A DNA stretch of 12,569 bases. Source: Dehalococcoidia bacterium. GTDB taxonomy: Bacteria; Chloroflexota; Dehalococcoidia; Plut-88900. Position numbers and translations under genes: made by a program. The first letter of the stretch is position 1, and the number at the start of each line of letters is the position of its first letter. The DNA is taken from positions 1 to 12,569 of the forward strand of contig JAAXHX010000033.1 in NCBI GenBank assembly GCA_012270635.1, written 5' to 3'. A model generated the notes under the pieces. The model was not told where the DNA came from. It saw nothing but the letters and a program-made list of their open reading frames with translations, and ran no database searches. Below, piece after piece: positions 7,850 through 12,569 of the stretch.

Positions 7850-8143
7850 CCCAGACCCCTTGGGACTGTAACCAGGGGAACTGTGCCCGAAGTATCCGTG
7901 GTAGCGCCAGCCATCTCCAGATCGAACATGCGCTGGAGGTTAAGCCAAAACTCGGGGGTCATTTCCAGGGCCTTGCCGATGCGGAGCGCCGTAGCGGCGG
8001 TGATAGGCCGTCGGCCGTGAACGATTTCATTTATGGTAGTGGAGGAACGCCTATGGTCACGGCGAGGCGGTATTGACTAACGCCCACTCATCAATGATTT
8101 CCGCCAGGTGATCTCCAGGGTGTGTAGGTGCGCTGATGTCCAT
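7846..8143 (-). pseudogene. higA: HigA-type (XRE) antitoxin, broken by two frameshifts
   Basis: On the minus strand an ATG at 8143 begins MDISAPTHPGDHLAEIIDEW, a typical HigA/XRE N-terminus. The homology then continues one frame over as GVSQYRLAVTIGVPP. It shifts again to TINEIVHGRRPITAATALRI and on through GKALEMTPEFWLNLQRMFDL to a stop at 7846. Each switch is explained by one missing base: the first in the CCC run at 8083-8085 (plus strand), the second at about 8040-8042. Read as given, translation from the ATG stops after 28 codons, so the DNA-binding helix-turn-helix is lost. This fills what otherwise looks like a 330-bp gene-free gap. There is no HigB/RelE toxin frame; only 36 bp separate it from the RidA-family stop. 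Assembly errors could mimic the same pattern, particularly at the homopolymer. Confidence 0.85.
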
Positions 8144-8179
8144 AATTGAAGGTCCGTTCCGGGGAGCCAGCACCCGCTC

Positions 8180-8650
8180 CTAGTAAGTCATGGAGTCCTC
8201 ATCCTCGATTTCGAGGATCATCTCGATCTCGATGCAGCCGTTGCCCGGCAGCCCCGAGAACCCCACCGCCGACCGCGCGTGTCGGCCCTTCTCCCCGAAC
8301 ACCTCTACCAGGAGGTCGGAGCAGCCGTTGGCTACCGCGGGATGCTGGGAGAACCCAACCGCACCGTTGACCATGCACAGCAGCTTCACCACCTGCTTCA
8401 CCCTGTCCAAGTCGCCGATGGCGTCCTTCACGGAGCCCAAAAGGGCGATGGCCGTCTTCCGGGCAGCTTGGTAGCCTTCCTCGACGGTCACGTCCGTGCC
8501 CAGCTGCCCCAGGGCCTGCTTCAGATCGCCAATGTGCCCCGAGACGTAGAGGAGGTTCCCTGTCCGTACGCTCGGGACGTAGTTGCCGACCGGCGTTCTC
8601 ACTTCGGGAAGGGTGATGCCCAATTCTTGCAGTCGTTGCTCGACCTTCAT
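8180..8650 (-). CDS. RidA/YjgF family protein
   Basis: A 156-residue protein of the RidA/YjgF/UK114 family, trimeric enzymes that hydrolyse reactive enamines and imines released by PLP enzymes. It shows the YVSGHIG segment near residue 35, a central helix (EEGYQAARKTAIALLGSV) and the C-terminal ligand-site block HARSAVGFSGLPGNGCIEIE. There R126 aligns with the carboxylate-binding Arg105 of E. coli RidA and the IEIE segment carries the conserved Glu. It is about 28 residues longer than E. coli RidA, mainly at the N-terminus, as in the longer subgroup typified by Atu3495-like proteins. The ATG at 8650 is chosen over upstream in-frame starts because GGAGGT lies 5 nt before it. It is divergent from the lyase gene with shared promoter elements. 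Three aminotransferases nearby are plausible sources of its substrates (inference). Confidence 0.93.
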   Translation of the reverse strand: MKVEQRLQELGITLPEVRTPVGNYVPSVRTGNLLYVSGHIGDLKQALGQLGTDVTVEEGYQAARKTAIALLGSVKDAIGDLDRVKQVVKLLCMVNGAVGFSQHPAVANGCSDLLVEVFGEKGRHARSAVGFSGLPGNGCIEIEMILEIEDEDSMTY

Positions 8651-8655
8651 GTCGG

Positions 8656-8661
8656 ACCTCC
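8656..8661 (-). promoter_or_regulatory. Strong Shine-Dalgarno (GGAGGT) fixing the RidA-family start
   Basis: GGAGGT on the minus strand ends 5 nt before the ATG at 8650. It settles that start against the longer in-frame reading that would begin at 8725. Confidence 0.75.
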
Positions 8662-8694
8662 GTAAACGGCGTGATGTTTGCACCCGGCCACCCG

Positions 8695-8724
8695 ATTCTA
8701 ACACGCCAATCTTCAGAGTTGTCA
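8695..8724 (-). promoter_or_regulatory. Promoter for the RidA-family gene
   Basis: On the minus strand TGACAA (8724-8719), an 18-nt spacer and TAGAAT (8700-8695) with TG one base upstream give an extended -10 promoter. The predicted start is at about 8688, for a leader of about 38 nt. Confidence 0.55.
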
Positions 8725-8747
8725 CTGGGCAGGGCCTTTGTTAGCAT
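8719..8747 (+). promoter_or_regulatory. Promoter for the DHDPS-family lyase gene
   Basis: TTGTCA (8719-8724), a 17-nt spacer and TAGCAT (8742-8747) preceded by TG at 8739-8740 give a good extended -10 promoter. The predicted start is at about 8754, for a leader of about 53 nt. Its -35 is the same hexamer used on the other strand by the RidA-family promoter. Confidence 0.65.
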
Positions 8748-8806
8748 TGCTTCATCATTGGTCTTGATGAACACATATTGGGCCGATCCAGCCAAGGAGG
8801 AGCGTA

Positions 8807-9721
8807 ATGAGCAAATTTAGAGGGATTTTCACACCCGTCTGCACCCCGTTCTCGCCCGGAGACCAGAGTATCGACGAGGGGAGCCTGAGGCGTCTCATCG
8901 ACTTCCAATTGGAGAACGGCGTCCACGGCATCATCCCGTGCGGCGGCACCGGCGAGTTCGCAGCGCTGAGCTTCGAGGAGCGGAAGCGGGTAACCGAGAT
9001 CACGGTAGAGCAGGTGGCTGGTCGGGCGCCGGTGATGGCCCATACGGGCGCGTGCAGCACCCGGGAAGTCATCGAGCTCAGCAAGCACGCCGAGGCGGTC
9101 GGGTGCGAGGCCCTTATGATAGTGCCTCCCTTCTATGAGGTGCCCAGCACCGACGAGCTCGTCGACCACTACCAGGCCGTCAACGACGCCGTGCGCCTGC
9201 CCATCATGGTCTACAATATTCCCGCCCACTCCAAGGTGAACCTCACCCCCGAGGTCCTGGCGAGGCTGGTGGAAATCCCCAACGTGCAGATGATCAAGGA
9301 CTCCACCGGAGACCTGGTCCAGTTCCAGCGCGTCCTGGAGGAGAGATCGGAAGACCTGATCATCTTCAACGGCTCGGACACGGGGTCCTTCGCGGGGCTT
9401 CTCCACGGGGCCAGGGGCTGCGTCTGGGGAGTCGCCAACGCGACCCCCGGGCTCTGCGTCGAGCTCTACGAGCTGGTGGTCGAAAAGCGGGACTGGCACG
9501 CGGCGCGGGAGCTGTGGAAGCCGCTATACCGCCTGAACCACTTCTTCGAGACCGAAGGCTACGCCGCCACGGCCAAGGCGGCCACAGCAATGGCCGGTGT
9601 CGACATTGGAGTGCCCCGGGCCCCGTTCAGGCCCCTGACGGCGGAGCAGGAGGGGAGGCTCGAAGGGCTGATGCGGGACCTGGGCGTCCTGAGCCGGGAG
9701 CCGGCGCCGGCAGTGGGCTGA
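8807..9721 (+). CDS. DHDPS/NAL-family Schiff-base lyase (not canonical DapA)
   Basis: A 304-residue class I aldolase-type (beta/alpha)8 barrel of the dihydrodipicolinate synthase / N-acetylneuraminate lyase family, which makes or breaks bonds next to a 2-oxo acid held as a Schiff base. Seen: GGTGEF (G46-F51), PPFYEVPS (Y109), the catalytic Tyr in VYNIPAHS (Y136) and the Schiff-base Lys in MIKDSTGD (K164). Two DapA residues differ. The first Thr of GTTGE (Thr44 in E. coli) is Gly, and Arg138 aligns with H141. Lysine biosynthesis is therefore unlikely. The GGTGEF form is also found in 5-dehydro-4-deoxyglucarate dehydratases, but that assignment is tentative. AAGGAGG (about 8794-8800) supports the ATG. 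It has its own promoter, and a long hairpin lies 29 bp after the stop. Confidence 0.93.
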   Translation: MSKFRGIFTPVCTPFSPGDQSIDEGSLRRLIDFQLENGVHGIIPCGGTGEFAALSFEERKRVTEITVEQVAGRAPVMAHTGACSTREVIELSKHAEAVGCEALMIVPPFYEVPSTDELVDHYQAVNDAVRLPIMVYNIPAHSKVNLTPEVLARLVEIPNVQMIKDSTGDLVQFQRVLEERSEDLIIFNGSDTGSFAGLLHGARGCVWGVANATPGLCVELYELVVEKRDWHAARELWKPLYRLNHFFETEGYAATAKAATAMAGVDIGVPRAPFRPLTAEQEGRLEGLMRDLGVLSREPAPAVG

Positions 9722-9750
9722 CCCCCGACTTCTTGATCAAGCCATTAACG

Positions 9751-9785
9751 AAATTGGCGGCTGCGCTGAGCGCAGCCGCCAATTT
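9751..9785. terminator. Perfect 16-bp hairpin between convergent genes
   Basis: AAATTGGCGGCTGCGC (9751-9766), the loop TGA, and its exact complement at 9770-9785. It lies 29 bp after the lyase stop and 23 bp from the amidohydrolase stop, so it can serve both strands. Neither side carries a real T-run: ACTTCTT follows on plus and CGTTAATGG on minus. It may be a U-poor bidirectional terminator or an mRNA 3'-end stabiliser. Confidence 0.75.
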
Positions 9786-9808
9786 ACTTCTTGGTACTGG
9801 GGAACGGG

Positions 9809-10909
9809 TCAATCGTTGAGGTTGAAGAGGCGCACGACGTTATCGTGGACACAGGCCTTCTTCACGTCCTCGGGGAGGCCGGCGAAGGTCTTTTCGATGA
9901 CCGCCTGGGAGTCGGGCCAGGAGCCGTCGCGGTGGGGGTAGTCGGTGGACCACATGATGTTGTCCAGGTAGCCCAGCTCCCACATCGCCTTGGTGCCCCA
10001 ATAGTCGATGATGAAGCTGGCGTAGACCTGGCGCTTGAAGTACTCGGAGGGGGGAATTGAGAGCTCCAGTCCGGTGAGGCGACGGTCGTAGGAGTAGTCC
10101 ATACGCTCAAGCATGAAAGGGAGCCAGCCGATGCCGCTTTCGCCGAGGATGGCCTTGAGCCTGGGGTGCCGTTCCAGGACTCCGGAGAAGATGAGGGCGC
10201 AGAGCACCTCGTCGGCGCGGGAGGGGGCGATGACGAGGTTGACGGCGGCGGCGGAAGGGTGGTCCTTGTCGGAAAAGGTGGTGGAGATGTTGAAAGCGTG
10301 GAATGACAGGGGAAGCTGGGTGTCCTCTCCCGCCTCCCAGAGGGGCTCCCACTCGTCGCTCCAGAAGGGGTGGGACATGGTGGCGGGGGCGAACTCGGCG
10401 CCGCGCACCCCGATTTCGGAGAGGCGGGTCAGCTCTGCGCCGGCGACCTTGCCATCATGATTGGGGATCTCGCCCAGGGGGACCAGCCAGTCGGGGTCGT
10501 GCTGCTGCCACTCGGATATGTAGTCGTTATAGGCGCGGTAGGTGGCGCTCAGCGCCTCCTTGTCGTCGAAGCTGCGGTCCGTGCTGAGGATACCGTAGAT
10601 AACCTCGGCGTCGACCCCGTCCCGCTCCTGGTCCGCCCTTCTCATCCGGTAGTCGGAGCATCGGAGGTCGCCGAGGGTGAAGCCTTCCCGTTCGAGCGTC
10701 TCGCCCCGCTGGCCAGCGTTGACTCCCGGGCCGTACCAGCCGGCGCGGGTCATGATGCGGTCCCCGACCATCCAGTAGTTGCCGTCAGCCCTGGATTCGA
10801 CGTACGGGACCTTGTCCCTCCACTCGGCCGGGGCCCTGGACGTAAAGGCGTCGTGGGGCAGCCATTGCAAGTCGAGGTGGCTGTCGGCAGAAATAATCCG
10901 GTATCCCAT
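9809..10909 (-). CDS. Amidohydrolase-family (Amidohydro_2) metal-dependent hydrolase or decarboxylase
   Basis: A 366-residue TIM-barrel protein of the Amidohydro_2 branch, whose members include uracil-type hydrolases and ACMSD-like non-oxidative decarboxylases. Seen: the N-terminal SADSHLD (D9, H11), where the second His of the usual HxH is absent, as in many members that begin ADSH; H204 in LSFHAF; H248 in ERHPRLK; LGESGIGWLPF near 256-266; YDRR; and the metal/catalytic Asp in WSTDYPHRDGSWPDS (D323). These mark a single-metal site. There is no signal peptide. The ATG at 10909 is preferred to the GTG at 10918 because AGGGGGTGA lies 5 nt before it. It converges on the lyase gene across a long hairpin and diverges from the class I aminotransferase. 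The substrate is unknown; an aromatic or heterocyclic acid is a reasonable guess only. Confidence 0.92.
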   Translation of the reverse strand: MGYRIISADSHLDLQWLPHDAFTSRAPAEWRDKVPYVESRADGNYWMVGDRIMTRAGWYGPGVNAGQRGETLEREGFTLGDLRCSDYRMRRADQERDGVDAEVIYGILSTDRSFDDKEALSATYRAYNDYISEWQQHDPDWLVPLGEIPNHDGKVAGAELTRLSEIGVRGAEFAPATMSHPFWSDEWEPLWEAGEDTQLPLSFHAFNISTTFSDKDHPSAAAVNLVIAPSRADEVLCALIFSGVLERHPRLKAILGESGIGWLPFMLERMDYSYDRRLTGLELSIPPSEYFKRQVYASFIIDYWGTKAMWELGYLDNIMWSTDYPHRDGSWPDSQAVIEKTFAGLPEDVKKACVHDNVVRLFNLND

Positions 10910-10914
10910 CCCGT

Positions 10915-10923
10915 TCACCCCCT
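10915..10923 (-). promoter_or_regulatory. Shine-Dalgarno (AGGGGGTGA) fixing the amidohydrolase start
   Basis: AGGGGGTGA on the minus strand matches the anti-SD complement with one mismatch and lies 5 nt before the ATG at 10909. It overlaps the competing GTG at 10918, which has no usable site of its own. Confidence 0.65.
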
Positions 10924-11020
10924 ACATCTAGTCGATTGGGTAAAGACCGGTCCACTCACCGTGGGTAGATTGCCATTGTTACCCCAATGAGCGCTGAGGT
11001 CAAGGCAAGAAAGGGCTTCC

Positions 11021-11039
11021 CGTACAACCAAATTGTACG
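11021..11039. promoter_or_regulatory. Perfect 7-bp palindrome, candidate operator
   Basis: CGTACAA-N5-TTGTACG is an exact inverted repeat ending 7 bp before the -10 hexamer of the class I aminotransferase promoter, covering its -35 region. A dimeric repressor or activator site is the simplest reading. It also lies in the region shared with the divergent amidohydrolase gene. Confidence 0.55.
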
Positions 11040-11043
11040 CTCG

Positions 11044-11052
11044 TGTTAGAAT
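11044..11052 (+). promoter_or_regulatory. Extended -10 promoter element for the class I aminotransferase
   Basis: TGTTAGAAT (11044-11052) is identical to the extended -10 of the RidA-family gene. No consensus -35 is present at the right spacing; the palindrome occupies that place. The predicted start is at about 11059, 32 nt before the TTG start codon. Confidence 0.55.
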
Positions 11053-11090
11053 GCCGCATCCCCCATAAGTGCGGAGAGGCATAGCCCATC

Positions 11091-12275
11091 TTGTCCAGCG
11101 AACGCCACACGGCGGACAGGGTCCGTCATTTTACCGAGTCGATAATCCGGGACATGACCCGGATCAACAACAACTTGGGCGGCGTCAACATGGCCCAGGG
11201 GTTCCCGGACTTCCCTCCACCCCCCGCCCTCATCGAGGCGGCGGAGCAGGCGCTGGGGGGCGATTTCCACCAGTACGCCAACACCTGGGGCGCAGGGCCC
11301 CTGCGGGAGGCGATAGCCGAAAAGTTCGGGTGGTACAACGGCCTGAGCCCCGAACCCGACGCTCACGTCACTGTGACCTGCGGCGGCACCGAGGCGATGA
11401 TGGCGACGATGCTCGGGCTGGTGGACCCGGGAGACGAGATAGTAATCTTCGAGCCGTTCTACGAAAACTACGGCCCGGACACGTTGATTTCGGGGGGGAA
11501 GCCCGTCTACGTACCCCTGCACCGGGTCGGCGATTCCTTCAAGTTCGACCCCCACGAGCTAAGGAGCGCCTTTTCGGAGAGGACCAAGGCCGTGGTCATC
11601 ACAACGCCTCACAACCCCTCCGGCAAGGTCTATTCCGACGACGAGCTGGGCGCCATAGCCGAGCTTTGCCAGGAGTTCGACGCCCTGGTCTTCTCCGACG
11701 AGCCCTACGAACACATCATCTTCGACGGGCTGGCCCACCGGAGCATAGCCTCGCTTCCCGGAATGGCGGAACGCACGGTTACGGTGAACAGCGTGTCCAA
11801 GACCTACAGCGTGACGGGGTGGCGGATCGGGTGGGCGATAGTGATGGACGCCACCCTGTGCACGGCCATACGTCGGGCCCACGACTTCCTTACCGTCGGG
11901 GCGGCGCATCCGCTGCAGATAGCCGCGGCCAGGGGCATGGGGTTCCCGCAGAGCTACTACGACGGCCTCGCCGCGGAATACCAGGCCCGCCGGGATGCGA
12001 CGCTATCGATATTGAAGGACGCCGGATTCAACTACGTGACTCCGCAGGGCGCCTACTACGTGATGACCGAATACCCGGACTGCGGCTACGACGACGATCT
12101 TGCCTTCGCCATGTTCATGGCCGAGACCATAGGCGTGACACCGGTGCCGGGTCGGGCGTTCTACCACCGTCCCGAACTGGGCAAGAATTTCGTGCGGTTT
12201 GCCTTTCCGAAGAAACTGGATACCCTTGAGATCGTCCGGGAGCGGATGTCCCGGATGAACGAGTTTAGAAAATAG
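11091..12275 (+). CDS. Class I/II aminotransferase (aspartate/kynurenine aminotransferase-like)
   Basis: A 394-residue PLP-dependent fold-type I aminotransferase. Seen: the N-terminal GGVNMAQGFPDFPPP, YANTWGAGPLREAIAEKF, CGGTEAMMATM (PLP phosphate loop), PHNPSGKVY, FSDEPYEH (D203 and Y206), the Schiff-base Lys in NSVSKTYSVTGWRIGW (K237) and the substrate-carboxylate Arg in NFVRFAFPKK (R369). These place it in subgroup I-gamma, with kynurenine, glutamine and general aromatic or aspartate aminotransferases. The start is a TTG at 11091: the family N-terminus begins here, no other start lies upstream in frame, and GGAGAGG (11073-11079) precedes it at a rather long 11 nt. The first in-frame ATG (11154) would remove conserved residues. 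An M20 peptidase gene follows after 31 bp. The amino donor is not determinable. Confidence 0.94.
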   Translation: MSSERHTADRVRHFTESIIRDMTRINNNLGGVNMAQGFPDFPPPPALIEAAEQALGGDFHQYANTWGAGPLREAIAEKFGWYNGLSPEPDAHVTVTCGGTEAMMATMLGLVDPGDEIVIFEPFYENYGPDTLISGGKPVYVPLHRVGDSFKFDPHELRSAFSERTKAVVITTPHNPSGKVYSDDELGAIAELCQEFDALVFSDEPYEHIIFDGLAHRSIASLPGMAERTVTVNSVSKTYSVTGWRIGWAIVMDATLCTAIRRAHDFLTVGAAHPLQIAAARGMGFPQSYYDGLAAEYQARRDATLSILKDAGFNYVTPQGAYYVMTEYPDCGYDDDLAFAMFMAETIGVTPVPGRAFYHRPELGKNFVRFAFPKKLDTLEIVRERMSRMNEFRK

Positions 12276-12306
12276 GCCCACCCGCTACTGATTTGAGGAA
12301 CCTGCC

Positions 12307-12569
12307 ATGATCAAGGAAGACCGCCTGGTCAAGACGTTTTGCGATCTGGTCCAGATTGACAGCCCGTCCGACGAGGAGGAGGAAGTTGCGCAGGACCTGT
12401 CCAGGAGGCTGGAAGCCCTGGGATTCGAGACGCTGAGGGACGGTCACGGGAACCTGATAGCGCGGGAGGAGGGCAAAAACCCGCTGTTGCTATCGGCGCA
12501 CATGGACACGGTGGAGCCGGGCCGGGGGATCAAGCCCAAGGTAGAGGGGGACCGGATCGTCTCCGACGG
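12307..12569 (+). CDS. M20-family metallopeptidase (PepT-like), 3'-truncated by window edge
   Basis: The first 87 residues of a zinc peptidase-like protein. Seen: an N-terminal helix with the family pattern LVKTFCDLVQIDSPSDEE, then RLEALGFE, a GNLIA strand, and the first metal ligands in LLLSAHMDTVEPGRGIKP (H65 and D67 of the HxD motif). The phrase AHMDTVEPG followed by a 'GIKP' segment is typical of the PepT/tripeptide aminopeptidase-like branch of M20. The remaining ligands and the dimerisation domain lie beyond the window. GAGGAA (12295-12300) supports the ATG. It lies 31 bp behind the class I aminotransferase, likely in one operon. Peptide cleavage feeding transamination is a sensible but unproven link. 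Confidence 0.88.
   Translation, partial: MIKEDRLVKTFCDLVQIDSPSDEEEEVAQDLSRRLEALGFETLRDGHGNLIAREEGKNPLLLSAHMDTVEPGRGIKPKVEGDRIVSD

Noticed and set aside
7856..7880. CCCCT/AGGGG as an aconitase terminator
   Set aside because: The stem is only 5 bp, has no T-run, and falls inside the antitoxin remnant's coding sequence.
8144..8179. HigB toxin partner for the antitoxin remnant
   Set aside because: Only 36 bp lie before the RidA-family stop, and no RelE/HigB-like tail can be read in any frame.
8651..8725. A longer N-terminus for the RidA-family protein
   Set aside because: The extension would cover the GGAGGT site and the promoter, and it looks unlike any family N-terminus.
8741..9499. A 252-codon minus-strand frame opposite the lyase
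   Set aside because: It is antisense to a gene with complete catalytic residues and its own ribosome site; the composition is shadow-like.
10935..10988. ATTGGGTAAA and TTACCCCAAT as an operator pair upstream of the amidohydrolase
   Set aside because: The arms match only with a bulge and are 34 bp apart; too weak to list as a site.
11069..12229. A 386-codon plus-strand frame offset from the class I aminotransferase
   Set aside because: The protein is dominated by Arg, Gly and Pro; the aminotransferase frame carries all the motifs.
1..12569. CRISPR array, insertion sequence, prophage or attachment sites
   Set aside because: No spaced direct repeats, transposase or integrase motifs, or terminal inverted repeats were found on either strand.

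Overview
The window is GC-rich and almost fully coding, with nine intact or end-truncated protein genes, one intact lipoprotein gene, one 5S rRNA gene and one broken antitoxin gene. It contains no phage, transposon or CRISPR material. The organism is probably an uncultured member of the Chloroflexota, of the SAR202/Dehalococcoidia type. This is inferred from the gene mix (amidohydrolase, phosphotriesterase-like and GYD proteins, and GSAM-like and omega-aminotransferase-like enzymes), from a 5S gene standing apart from other rRNA genes, and from frequent use of the Ile codon ATA despite high GC. It is not proven here.

Layout. Positions 1-3335 (+) hold the end of a class III (GSAM-like) aminotransferase, a phosphotriesterase-like hydrolase with a bridging Glu, a small GYD-domain protein and a lipoprotein whose start overlaps the GYD stop. 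Positions 3429-3607 hold a single 5S rRNA gene with its own promoter and a stem/T-tract terminator. Positions 3686-7849 (+) hold a second class III aminotransferase with a cysteine cluster, then a full-length aconitase with its own extended -10 promoter. Positions 7846-8143 (-) are a HigA-type antitoxin gene broken by two single-base frameshifts, with no toxin gene beside it. Positions 8180-8650 (-) encode a RidA-family protein. It is divergent from a DHDPS/NAL-family lyase at 8807-9721 (+), and the two promoters share one -35 hexamer. A perfect 16-bp hairpin at 9751-9785 separates the lyase from a convergent amidohydrolase at 9809-10909 (-). Positions 11091-12275 (+) encode a class I/II aminotransferase preceded by a palindrome and an extended -10. 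It is followed by the start of an M20-type peptidase that runs off the end.

How the genes fit together. Three PLP-dependent aminotransferases, a Schiff-base lyase, a RidA-type imine/enamine deaminase, two metal-dependent hydrolases and a peptidase suggest breakdown of amino-group-containing organic compounds, with the carbon feeding the TCA cycle (aconitase). No gene gives the substrate, so this is a hypothesis. The better supported non-coding observations are the solitary 5S transcription unit, the dead antitoxin, the shared -35 divergent promoter, the recurring TGnTA-type extended -10 elements and the palindrome upstream of the class I aminotransferase.
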